64,000 bases of DNA from positions 124,001-188,000 of the forward strand of contig CAXAHJ010000001.1 of the NCBI GenBank assembly GCA_963968595.1, written 5' to 3'. The notes beneath the pieces are model-generated. The model was not told the origin of the DNA. It searched no databases and saw nothing but the letters and a program-made list of their open reading frames with translations. The stretch comes from GCA-2730975 sp937893275. GTDB lineage: Bacteria; Verrucomicrobiota; Verrucomicrobiia; Opitutales; Seribacteraceae. Position 1 is the stretch's first letter. Every line of letters starts with the position of its first letter. The position numbers and the translations under genes are program-made. Of the stretch, positions 1 through 9,000 are shown piece after piece.

Positions 1-746
1 CATGGGGACGAGGGATGCCCGCCGCCTGAAGTTTTTCCTTCACCGCCACCCATAGGGTGGTCAACGGGATTCATCGCAACCCCTCTAACACGGGGCCGAC
101 GACCTTTCCAGCGATTTCGACCTGCCTTGCCTATAGTGGTATTTTGATGTTCGGAATTTCCAACTACGCCCACGGTGGCACGGCAACGGGATTTAACTAT
201 ACGAACTTCTCCGCTAGGCATTTTTAAAGTAGCATGAAGGTCATCAATCGCCATAATTCGCACTCCAACTCCAGCGGAACGGGCTATTTTAGCGCCAGAG
301 CCAGCTAGAAGCTCGACGCAGTGTACTCTAGTGCCAATTGGAATAAAAGAAATTGGCATGGAGTTCCCAGGCTTAAAATCAATTTGGCCATTTGAACTGA
401 AAAGCGTATCGCCGACTTCAACTCCTGAGGGTGACGGTATGTAGCTTAAAGTTCCATCTTCGTATTTGAGAAGAGCGATGTGGGATGTTCGGTTTGGATC
501 ATATTCAATAGCTTCGACCGTAGCCGGGACATCGATGATCTGCCGGCGGAAGTCGATAGTGCGATAAAGCCTTTTGTGCCCACCGCCTCGACGCCGGGAA
601 GTAATGCGTCCATAACTGTTACGACCCTTTTTACGATGATGACCTTTCGTTAAGGAACGCTCTGGGCGCTTGTCCGTAACCTCGGCTTTGTTGCGTGTAT
701 AAAAACGCGTCGAGGGAGTTACCGGTTTATGGTGTATTATAGCCAT
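1..746 (-). CDS. rplB: 50S ribosomal protein L2 (partial, 3' end outside window)
   Basis: Large-subunit protein L2, which binds 23S rRNA near the peptidyl-transferase centre. The gene starts with ATG at 746 and reads MAIIHHKPVTPSTRF; about 248 codons are present out of the usual 273-280, so only the last ~25-30 residues are missing. Near the window edge the conserved segment HPMGGGEGKTSGGG, with the functionally essential His of L2, is readable. It lies 21 nt downstream of the rplW stop and is the last gene visible of the S10 cluster (rpsJ-rplC-rplD-rplW-rplB). It is certainly co-transcribed with rplW. Identification is secure; the C-terminus cannot be judged. Confidence 0.97.
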   Translation of the reverse strand, partial: MAIIHHKPVTPSTRFYTRNKAEVTDKRPERSLTKGHHRKKGRNSYGRITSRRRGGGHKRLYRTIDFRRQIIDVPATVEAIEYDPNRTSHIALLKYEDGTLSYIPSPSGVEVGDTLFSSNGQIDFKPGNSMPISFIPIGTRVHCVELLAGSGAKIARSAGVGVRIMAIDDLHATLKMPSGEVRIVKSRCRATVGVVGNSEHQNTTIGKAGRNRWKGRRPRVRGVAMNPVDHPMGGGEGKTSGGGHPSSP

Positions 747-767
747 TATAAAAAAATTGTTGTGCGA

Positions 768-1058
768 CTAGGCCCCAAAGTCTATCGCGTCGCCTTGCTT
801 AAGGGTGACGATTGCTTTCTTCATGCCGCCCTTAGAACCAAGACGGTTGCGACGAGTCCGGTCACGCTTAAGTTTTGGTTTCTGGTTTATGATATTCACC
901 TTTGTCACCGTGACGCCAAAGGTTCGTTCAACCGATTCGGAAACATTAGTCTTGGATGCTGCCGAGTGCACTTTAAACAGATATTTATTACTAGCTGAAA
1001 GCAATGTGGCTTTTTCAGTAAGCAATGCTTCTAGAAGAATTTCTGCAGGTTCGCTCAC
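768..1058 (-). CDS. rplW: 50S ribosomal protein L23
   Basis: Large-subunit protein L23, located at the nascent-chain exit tunnel, where it docks trigger factor and SRP. The 96-residue product has the family's normal length and the typical core (EKATLLSASNKYLFKV and NIINQKPKLKR, the latter in the extended rRNA-binding loop). Its ATG (1056-1058) overlaps the rplD stop by 4 nt, giving translational coupling. Its position between rplD and rplB is the canonical S10-operon order. Confidence 0.97.
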   Translation of the reverse strand: MSEPAEILLEALLTEKATLLSASNKYLFKVHSAASKTNVSESVERTFGVTVTKVNIINQKPKLKRDRTRRNRLGSKGGMKKAIVTLKQGDAIDFGA

Positions 1059-1699
1059 TTGGATGCATCCTCCTTTCCTACTTTAGCCAATAAAACCTCG
1101 AGACCACTGACACTAAATATCACTTTATCAGCTAAAACTAGATCCAACGGACTCAAGTCTTGGGCTCTAGCCAAAGTTATTCGAGAAACATTGCGAGCGG
1201 CATAACCGAAATTATCCTCGAATGCATCATCCACGATGAGAGACCGTCGAGAATCTGGTATAACCTTGTTAATTACTTGAGTAAAATGCTTTGTCTTCGC
1301 TTCAGAAACCTTCCACGCCTCTATTAAAGATAACTTGCCCTCGGTAGCTCCGTCAAACAAGGCACGAGCAAGCGCAAGGCGTTTCGTCTTGCGATTAACT
1401 TTCTTATTGTATGAACGAGGTTTAGGACCAAAGACCACACCGCCGCCACGACGCTGGACAGCGTTCTTGTCTCCAACGCGTCCCGCACCCAAACCTTTTT
1501 GGCGATGTATTTTCTTTCCGGATCCACGGACTTCGGCACGAGTTTTTGTTGATGCACTTCCTTGGCGTTTGTTCGATCGAATGGCTAAGATTACTTGTCG
1601 AAGAGCATCAACGCCTTTGTTTTTTTCAAAATTCATGAAGGACGGATAGTCTCGCTCTCCGTCTTCTGCTCCCTCAACTGTAAAATATGGAAATTTCAT
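1055..1699 (-). CDS. rplD: 50S ribosomal protein L4
   Basis: Large-subunit protein L4; its extended loop lines the exit tunnel, and in E. coli it also represses its own S10 operon. The 214-residue product shows the L4 loop signature (EVRGSGKKIHRQKGLGAGR followed by RRGGGVVFGPKPRSY) and the C-terminal Rossmann-like part (SLIVDDAFEDNFGYAARNV). It starts 18 nt after the rplC stop and overlaps rplW by ATGA. Whether L4 autoregulates here is unknown, but the hairpin in front of rplC (2369-2420) is a candidate target. Confidence 0.97.
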   Translation of the reverse strand: MKFPYFTVEGAEDGERDYPSFMNFEKNKGVDALRQVILAIRSNKRQGSASTKTRAEVRGSGKKIHRQKGLGAGRVGDKNAVQRRGGGVVFGPKPRSYNKKVNRKTKRLALARALFDGATEGKLSLIEAWKVSEAKTKHFTQVINKVIPDSRRSLIVDDAFEDNFGYAARNVSRITLARAQDLSPLDLVLADKVIFSVSGLEVLLAKVGKEDASK

Positions 1700-1717
1700 T
1701 TAACCGAATAAATTAGA

Positions 1718-2368
1718 TCAGGATGCTTTGCGTAATTTCTTGGCCACCCTCACGGTGAGTAAAGAATTCTTGTGCCCGGGCACGCTTCCCTTAAGAAGCA
1801 TTATGTTTTTTTCTGGGATGATCTTAACAACTTTTAAGTTTTGCGTCGTGCGGCTCTTGTTGCCCATATGACCAGGCATTTTTTTGTTCTTGAATACACG
1901 ACCAGGCCATTGGCAAAGGCCATAACTGCCACCGCGACGGTGAAACATCGAGCCATGCGAAGCAGGCCCACCCTTGAAATTCCAACGTTTGACGACACCC
2001 TGGAATCCTCGCCCCTTGGTAACTGCCACGACATCTACAGTTTCAATGTCGGAGAACTTCTCTACCGTAAGCACATTCCCGAGTTCATAGTCGGACGCAT
2101 CGCCATTAACCGTAAACTCCTGCATTTTTTGCTGGGTTTCGACACCTGCCTTTGCGGCATGACCCTTGGCGGGACGCGTAACCTTGTTAGGAGATTTACC
2201 TTTGGGATTGTAACCAATTTGAACCGAGTCGTATCCATCATTAGCAGATGTCTTAACCTGCAAGACAGGACAAGGACCAGCTTGTATGATGGTTACCGGA
2301 ACGAGATTATTATCCTCGTCGTATACTTGGGTCATGCCAAGTTTTGTGCCAATTAGTGCAAATGTCAT
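1718..2368 (-). CDS. rplC: 50S ribosomal protein L3
   Basis: Large-subunit protein L3, an early assembly protein reaching toward the peptidyl-transferase centre. At 216 residues it has the usual length. The N-terminus ALIGTKLGMTQVYDEDN and the conserved extension RWNFKGGPASHGSMFHRRGG, followed by PGHMGN with its partner basic residues, identify it. The ATG at 2366-2368 has no clear Shine-Dalgarno within the normal distance and directly abuts an interrupted inverted repeat in the 95-nt spacer after rpsJ, so initiation may be structure-dependent. Confidence 0.97.
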   Translation of the reverse strand: MTFALIGTKLGMTQVYDEDNNLVPVTIIQAGPCPVLQVKTSANDGYDSVQIGYNPKGKSPNKVTRPAKGHAAKAGVETQQKMQEFTVNGDASDYELGNVLTVEKFSDIETVDVVAVTKGRGFQGVVKRWNFKGGPASHGSMFHRRGGSYGLCQWPGRVFKNKKMPGHMGNKSRTTQNLKVVKIIPEKNIMLLKGSVPGHKNSLLTVRVAKKLRKAS

Positions 2369-2420
2369 CTTTAAGCGGCAGGTTTTAAAACCCTTATTAG
2401 GGAATGTACCTGCTTTAAAG
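2369..2420 (-). promoter_or_regulatory. Putative RNA hairpin occluding the rplC start
   Basis: In the rpsJ-rplC spacer the minus-strand transcript has arms CTTTAA + GCAGGT (5', at 2420-2408) and ACCTGC + TTAAAG (3', at 2383-2369), with one unpaired A against CGC between the two blocks. An inner CCC/GGG pair (2391-2393 with 2400-2402) closes a small loop. The 3' arm ends at the base next to the rplC ATG, and no AGGAGG-like site lies between. This is seen in the sequence; a role as a translational operator or processing site is inference. There is no U-tract, so a terminator is unlikely. Confidence 0.45.
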
Positions 2421-2463
2421 TAAAGTGATTATGTAGGTGATTCTAGAGTAGATTAAAAAGTGC

Positions 2464-2772
2464 TTATATGTTGAGAGTAATTTCTACGCCCGCCGGAAGA
2501 TTCAGCTTTTTCAGCTCATCTACTGTTTGTACGGTAGGTTCAAGAATATCGATTAATCGTTTGTGAGTTCGTAGTTCGAACTGATCCATCGACTTCTTGT
2601 CAACGTGCGGGGAACGATTTACGGTATAACGCTCAATACGAGTAGGCATTGGAATAGGACCGGCTACACGGGCACCAGTTCGCTTGGCTGTATCGACAAT
2701 ATCAGTCGCTGATTGGTCGATCACCCTGTAGTCAAAACCCTTGAGCTTAATCCTTATGCGTTGGCCGGTCAT
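2464..2772 (-). CDS. rpsJ: 30S ribosomal protein S10 / NusE
   Basis: Small-subunit protein S10, which also acts as NusE in transcription antitermination with NusB and NusG. The 102-residue product has the full conserved core (GQRIRIKLKGFDYRVIDQS, GARVAGPIPMPTRIERYTV, HVDKKSMDQFELRTHKR) and ends in the typical GVEITLNI. It lies 37 nt downstream of fusA, where many bacteria would have tuf, so the str and S10 clusters are directly joined. A 95-nt structured spacer separates it from rplC. Confidence 0.97.
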   Translation of the reverse strand: MTGQRIRIKLKGFDYRVIDQSATDIVDTAKRTGARVAGPIPMPTRIERYTVNRSPHVDKKSMDQFELRTHKRLIDILEPTVQTVDELKKLNLPAGVEITLNI

Positions 2773-2809
2773 TGAGATGTAAAAATACGATGTTACGGTT
2801 GGAAAGAAT

Positions 2810-4966
2810 TTAAGTTCGAGCAGGTTGGCGCGAAATCGATGCCACCAAAGTCTCCACTAGACTTTGGGGAACTTGCTCGAAGTTCGAAGGCGTCATGGAA
2901 TAGTCTGCCCGACCTGAAGAAAGAGAGCGCATGTCAGTAGAATAACCAAACATTTTTTCAAGAGGAACATGGGCTTCGAGCACACATAGATTTCCACGGT
3001 TTTCCATGCCCTGGATTTGCCCTCGGCGGCGATTCAAATCGCCCATAAGTTCTCCTTGATATTGGTCAGGAGTGGTGACCTCAACCTTCATGATTGGCTC
3101 CAAAAGTATGGGCTGGGCTTTTTTCATTGCATCTTTCAAGGCAAATATGCCAGCCATTTTGAATGCCATTTCAGAAGAGTCGACATCGTGAAAAGTTCCA
3201 TCGACGAGAGTTACTTTAATGTCGATCACAGGGTATCCCGCAACCACACCATTGAGGGCTGCCTCGGTTATACCGTCAAAAGTAGGTTTGATAAACTCTT
3301 TCGGAATGCTTCCGCCTACAATTTTATTCTCAAGTTCGATACCTTTTCCTTTTTCGTTGGGTTCCAACTTAATAATAGCGTGACCGTATTGTCCACGACC
3401 GCCAGATTGGCGAATAAACTTTCCGACACCCTCTGATGATCCTAGAATGGTTTCGCGGTAAGCGATTTGTGGTTTCCCTGCAGTTGCTTCAACTTTGAAT
3501 TCACGAAAAAGGCGGTCACGAATGATATCAAGATGCAATTCTCCCATGCCCGATATGATGGTCTGACCTGTTTCTTCGTTTGAAGTTAGGGTAAAGGTAG
3601 GATCTTCTTCGGCTAAACGCTGAAGGCCGATAGACATTTTTTCCTGATCGGCCTTGGTTGCGGGCTCGATGGACATGGAAATAACCGGATCCGGAAAAGT
3701 AGGAGGTTCAAGTCGTATATCAAGATCGCGGTCAGCAAGGGTGTCTCCCGTCACAACGTTTTTCACGCCAATTAAGGCGCATATGTCGCCAGAATATGCT
3801 GTTTCTATATCTTCGCGATCATTCGATTTCATTATCATCAAACGCGAAATTCGCTCAGATTTTCGAGTGCGGGGATTATAAAGCGTGGAGCCTTTTCTCA
3901 AGGTGCCTTGGTAAACGCGATAAAAGACTAATTTCCCGACAAAAGGATCCGACATCAGTTTGAATGCAAGGCCTGCAACTTTTGCACTGTCGTTTGGCGA
4001 AACTTCGGCTTCATTTCCATCTGAGTCCTGACCCTTCGTTGGTGGCAAATCAAGAGGAGACGGAAGGTAATCGACAACCGCATCCATAAGCATTTGAACA
4101 CCTTTATTCTTGAAGGCGCTGCCTGGAATCACACCTACAAATTTAAGGGAAAGAGTGGCCTTGCGAATACCTAACTTTAATTCATGCTCAGTTATATCCA
4201 AACCCTCAAGATATTTGGATGCGATATCGTCATCAAAGTCTGAAATAGCCTCGATAAGAGTCTCTCTGTACTCATTCGCTTGTTCGATGAATTCCTTAGG
4301 GATATCCACGACGTCAAATTTTACTCCGCTAACATCGCTTGCATCATAAATGCAGGCATTCATTTTCACTAAATCGATAAGGCCCCTGAAATTGTCTTCG
4401 GCCCCAATCGCAAGAAAAAGCGGGTGAGCGTTCGCTCCGAGCTTGTCTCTCAAGGTGCGGACTGCATGCAGAAAGTCAGAACCCATGCGATCCATTTTAT
4501 TGATGAAGCCGAGGCGAGGGACATTGTACTTGTCCATCTGCCTCCACACAGTTTCCGACTGAGGTTGAACTCCTTCCACAGAGGTAAAGACTCCAACTGC
4601 GCCATCAAGGACACGAAGAGACCGTTCAACTTCTGCTGTAAAATCTACATGACCCGGTGTATCAATAATGTTAATGCGGTGAGGCTGTTCAGCATAGGGG
4701 CCATCTTTAGTACTCCATTCACAAGAAATCGCTGCCGATGTTATTGTGATTCCGCGCTCACGTTCTTGCTCCATCCAATCGGTAGTGGCGCATCCGTCAT
4801 GCACTTCACCGACTTGATGAACCACGCCTGTATAGAAAAGAACTCTTTCGGTTACCGTCGTTTTACCTGCGTCAATGTGGGCGGCAATACCAATGTTGCG
4901 AGTACACTCAAGAGTACAAGGTCTTTCGGGCGAATTCACCAGAGAAGGTTCTGTTGCGGAACTCAT
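2810..4966 (-). CDS. fusA: Elongation factor G
   Basis: Ribosomal translocase GTPase. At 718 residues it is slightly longer than the usual ~700 because of a ~20-residue N-terminal lead. G1 P-loop AHIDAGKTT (about 29-37), switch I RGITIT (71-76), G3 DTPGHVDF (about 101-108) and G4 NKMD (about 156) are all intact. Domains II to V follow, including the domain IV segment with GGRGQYGHAIIKLEP and the domain V end SLSSGRADYSM. It sits between rpsG (44 nt upstream) and rpsJ, as in the str operon, but no tuf follows. It is the canonical paralogue by context. Confidence 0.97.
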   Translation of the reverse strand: MSSATEPSLVNSPERPCTLECTRNIGIAAHIDAGKTTVTERVLFYTGVVHQVGEVHDGCATTDWMEQERERGITITSAAISCEWSTKDGPYAEQPHRINIIDTPGHVDFTAEVERSLRVLDGAVGVFTSVEGVQPQSETVWRQMDKYNVPRLGFINKMDRMGSDFLHAVRTLRDKLGANAHPLFLAIGAEDNFRGLIDLVKMNACIYDASDVSGVKFDVVDIPKEFIEQANEYRETLIEAISDFDDDIASKYLEGLDITEHELKLGIRKATLSLKFVGVIPGSAFKNKGVQMLMDAVVDYLPSPLDLPPTKGQDSDGNEAEVSPNDSAKVAGLAFKLMSDPFVGKLVFYRVYQGTLRKGSTLYNPRTRKSERISRLMIMKSNDREDIETAYSGDICALIGVKNVVTGDTLADRDLDIRLEPPTFPDPVISMSIEPATKADQEKMSIGLQRLAEEDPTFTLTSNEETGQTIISGMGELHLDIIRDRLFREFKVEATAGKPQIAYRETILGSSEGVGKFIRQSGGRGQYGHAIIKLEPNEKGKGIELENKIVGGSIPKEFIKPTFDGITEAALNGVVAGYPVIDIKVTLVDGTFHDVDSSEMAFKMAGIFALKDAMKKAQPILLEPIMKVEVTTPDQYQGELMGDLNRRRGQIQGMENRGNLCVLEAHVPLEKMFGYSTDMRSLSSGRADYSMTPSNFEQVPQSLVETLVASISRQPART

Positions 4967-5010
4967 TTATAAAAAATAGTGCAAATAATAGTAGAACGAA
5001 GGTGATTGTA

Positions 5011-5484
5011 TCACCACCTAAGGTGAGCAAAAGCACGATTGGCTTGTGCCATACGATGCGTTTCTTCCTTTTTCTTTACTACGCTTCCCGTATTATTATA
5101 TGCATCGGTAAGTTCATTTGCCAAAGCTTCGCGCATCGGAACTCCTTTTCGAGCTACTGCAGCACGAACAACCCAACGAAAAGCTACACTCTGCTGTCGC
5201 TCAAAGTGGACTTCTATGGGCACTTGGTAAGTTGCTCCGCCAACTCGGCGACTTTTGACTTCAATTTTAGGTCGTATATTTTCAAGCGCTCCAAGTACTA
5301 ATTCTACTGGATTGCCCTTACCAAGTTTTTCCGCCATCAGCTCGATGGCACCGTACACGATACCTTGAGCAGTAGACTTTTTCCCATCCCGCATGATCAT
5401 ATTAATCAGCGACCCTATAATTACGCTCCCGTGCAAGGGATCGGGTATAGGTATACGCTTGGTTGCTCTTCTGCGTCGGGACAT
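5011..5484 (-). CDS. rpsG: 30S ribosomal protein S7
   Basis: Primary 16S rRNA 3'-domain binding protein of the small subunit; it nucleates head assembly and contacts E-site tRNA. The product is 157 residues, the normal bacterial length. It begins MSRRRRATKRIPIPDPLHGS and contains the conserved IRPKIEVKSRRVGGATYQVP beta-hairpin and RANRAFAHLRW near the end. It is 39 nt downstream of rpsL and 44 nt upstream of fusA in standard str-operon order. Confidence 0.97.
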   Translation of the reverse strand: MSRRRRATKRIPIPDPLHGSVIIGSLINMIMRDGKKSTAQGIVYGAIELMAEKLGKGNPVELVLGALENIRPKIEVKSRRVGGATYQVPIEVHFERQQSVAFRWVVRAAVARKGVPMREALANELTDAYNNTGSVVKKKEETHRMAQANRAFAHLRW

Positions 5485-5523
5485 ATTGTTAAACCTGAGT
5501 TAAAAAAAGAAAAGACAGGGCAA

Positions 5524-5907
5524 TTAAGATGTCTTTTCCCTGGGCCTTTTCACACCGTACTTCGATCTACTGCGGCGACGCTTTTCAACACCTTGGCAAT
5601 CCAAAGTACCCCTCACTATATGATAGCGAACTCCATTGAGGTCCTTTACGCGACCACCTCGGACAAGCACAATGCTATGCTCTTGCAAGTTGTGACCTTC
5701 GTCCGGAATGTATGCAATTACCTCTAACCCAGTGGTAAGTCGAACTTTTGCAACTTTTCGAATTGCAGAATTCGGCTTCTTGGGGGTACGAGTTGTTACT
5801 TGAACACAAACGCCCCGACGGAAAGGACAAGCCTTAAGTGCCGGAGACTTAGACTTTACTTTCTTAACCTTTCGTCCTTTACGGACTAGTTGATTGATTG
5901 TGGGCAT
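5524..5907 (-). CDS. rpsL: 30S ribosomal protein S12
   Basis: Decoding-centre protein S12, which controls accuracy. The 127-residue product starts MPTINQLVRKGR and contains the loop TTRTPKKPNSAIRKVAKVRL with the lysine whose substitution gives streptomycin resistance in other bacteria. It also contains the second decoding loop GGRVKDLNGVRYHIVRG. Both loops are wild type in appearance. The gene follows rpoC after a 96-nt AT-rich spacer in which no convincing terminator was found, so read-through from the rif cluster is plausible. Confidence 0.97.
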   Translation of the reverse strand: MPTINQLVRKGRKVKKVKSKSPALKACPFRRGVCVQVTTRTPKKPNSAIRKVAKVRLTTGLEVIAYIPDEGHNLQEHSIVLVRGGRVKDLNGVRYHIVRGTLDCQGVEKRRRSRSKYGVKRPREKTS

Positions 5908-6003
5908 TGGAGTGTTGAGAAAAAGGGATTGGTTATATCACTTTAATAAAATTCTACAAGATTTTTTTATGAAAAAGTTGAGGTATTAATGAAAGGAATA
6001 GTG

Positions 6004-9000
6004 TTAGGCGGTCTTTCCTTCTGCTGCAGGGACTGAACCAAGTGTATCTATTTTCAAGCGACGCCATTTGGGCAAACCTGTACCCGCTGGAATAAGATGC
6101 CCCATAATTACGTTTTCTTTGAAACCTTTGAGGTCATCTACCTTACCCAAGGTAGCAGCGGTGGTTAAAACGCGAGTTGTTTCCTGAAAGGATGCCGCAG
6201 AAATAAAACTATCCGTTTCCAATGAAGCCTTGGTGATGCCGAGAAGAATGGGTTCGCCATCGGCTGGCTTACCGCCCTTTTCGACAATTTCTTCATTTGC
6301 ATCCATAAATGCAAAGCGGTCTATTTGGTCACCCCAGAAAAATTGGGTGTCGCCGGGGTCGGTAATCCGCACCTTGAATAGCATTCGAGAAATTATTACC
6401 TCAAGGTGCTTGTCGTTAATCGTTACTCCTTGCAATCTATACACTTTCTGAATTTCCTCGATAATATATTCCTGCACTGCAGAAGGTCCGAGGATATCTA
6501 AAATCTCATGGGGATCCTTGGCTCCATCCGTGACGAGCTGGCCCTTGTACGCAAAATCACCTGGTTGTACCAAAACATGCTTTCCGTGGGGAATAAGATG
6601 CTCTTCGGCTTGTCCGCTTTCCTCATTCGTGATCAAGAGGCGCTTTTTGGACCGTAAGGTTCCTGCCTCAGAAACGATTCCGTCGATTTTGGCCATTTGT
6701 CCGAGATTACCTTCTTTGGGTCGACGAGCTTCAAAAAGTTCAGCAACTCGAGGCAATCCTCCCGTGATGTCTTGAGTCTTGGAGGCTTGGCGTGGAGTTT
6801 TTGCAATAATCGAACCAGCATCGATACGAGTGCCCTCGTCAACGGAAACTTGAGCACCTGTTGGAATGGAATAGGTAGCTATAATCTTCCCTTTTTCATC
6901 CTTAATCTCAACTTGGGGATTAAGATCTTCTTTATGCTCTATCACAACCATAGCCCTACCACCTGAAGCATCGCGTTCCGCTTTGGTCGTTACTCCTGGA
7001 ATCATATCCATGAAAGCAACTACGCCCTGCTTTTCAGAAAGAATCGGAATATTGTAAGGATCCCATTGTGCAAGAAGATCATCAGCTTGAACTTCGTCAT
7101 CCTGCTTAAAATGAAGCAGTGCTCCTGCTGGTACGGGATAATCGTCCAAGACTCGATCATCTTCATCCCAAACCTGAATCGAACCAGTTTTATTTAAAGT
7201 TACTTGTTGTCCATTCTCCAGAGTAACAAGCCGTAATCCACGGAAATGCAATTTACCCGCACTGCGACCATTGATAACAGGATCTTCACGTCCTGCACTT
7301 GCAATACCTCCGATATGAAAGGTACGCATTGTCAACTGAGTGCCGGGTTCTCCAATTGATTGAGCAGCAATGATTCCAATGGCTGCCCCTTGCTCTACCA
7401 ACTTATTGGTGGACGGATCGATCCCGTATTCTAGAGCCGAAATGCCATTTTTCAAACGGGTGGAAAAAGGCGACATAATACGAACTCTCAAAATACCACT
7501 GGCATCGACCTTTTCGGCAATTTCCTCAGTTATCAAATCACCCGATCCAACGATTAATTCGGAAGGGTTCGATGGATTTGGAATATCTTCGGAAGAGTAG
7601 CGACCTGTGATACGCTGATTCAGAGGAACAATTTCGTTATCACCATCCACGATGGCTTTCTTCCAGACGCCGTCTCGACGACCGTCATCTTTACATTCAA
7701 TGATGCTATCCATCGCCACATCGCACAATTTGCGAGTCAGGTAACCTGCATCCGCAGTCTTAAGAGCAGTATCCGCCAAACCTTTGCGAGCTCCGTGAGT
7801 TGACATGAAATATTCAAGCACAGACAAACCTTCGCGGAAAGAGGCAAGAATGGGTTGCTCTATGATTTCCCCAGAAGGCTTGGCCATAAGTCCGCGCATG
7901 CCACAAAGTTGACGAACTTGCTGACGATTACCTCGAGCACCCGAATCCATCATTAAATATACGGGATTAACAGTATCTTTTTTCTTACCGTCCAAGCCTC
8001 GGTTTTCCTCTAAGCAATTGTAAACTTCTTTAGCAATATCATCTGTGGCGTTGGTCCAAACATCTATGATTTTATTATGACGTTCGCCTCGCGTAATAAT
8101 TCCCTTTTTGAATTGTTCTTCAACCTTATCGATTTCTTTACGAGCTTTTACAATTTTTTCTTCCTTTGTCGGAGGAATAATCATATCGAAAATACCGATT
8201 GAAATTCCCGCTTTAGTAGCATACTCGAAACCCAATTCTTTTAGGCGGTCTAGAGAAGCAACAGTCTCCCCTTTTCCCAACGCCTTAAAGGTCTCAAGGA
8301 TCAAATCGCCAACACCGCCCTTTAGGGCTGGTTCATTAAAGAAACCGAGTTCCTTTGGCCAAATGGTATTAAAGAGCACACGACCCACTGTCGTCCGGAT
8401 AATGCTTCTTCCACTTATCCCGAAGACTGTATCTCGTCCTTTGTCGGGATTACGTAAATCGATCCAGTCGTGAAGCTTCAAAGCACCCTCATGCATGGCG
8501 GTTAGAGCCTCGTCTAAAGAGTCGATGAGGGGTAACCGCGTGCCCTCTTCGGGTTCTTCGCCGCGTGGATTCATCGATAGATAATACGACCCGAGAACGA
8601 TATCCTGTGATGGCGTAAGTATCGGTTTCCCGCTGGATGGGGAAAAAATGTTGTGGGTAGAAAGCATCAAGAGCTTGGCTTCCATGATGGCTTCAAGAGA
8701 AAGCGGTACGTGCACGGCCATCTGATCTCCATCGAAATCCGCATTATAAGGAGTGCACACCAAGGGGTGAATCCGTATGGCGTTACCTTCGATTAAGACT
8801 GGCTCGAAGGCTTGAACAGAAAGGCGGTGAAGGGTAGGAGCGCGGTTCAACAAAACGGGATGACCTTTGGTCACCTCCTCAAGTATGTCCCAAACCTCGG
8901 GAGACTTACCCTCAATCATTTTGCGTGCACCTCTGACCGTATGGACAAAACCAAGCTCCTTGAGCCGACGAATAATGAAAGGCTCGAAAAGGGTAAGAGC

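Noticed and set aside
1841..2356. 171-codon plus-strand frame opposite rplC
   Set aside because: Antisense shadow of L3.
4424..4972. 182-codon plus-strand frame opposite fusA
   Set aside because: It is the antisense shadow of the conserved EF-G GTPase domain; the translated product has no recognisable features.
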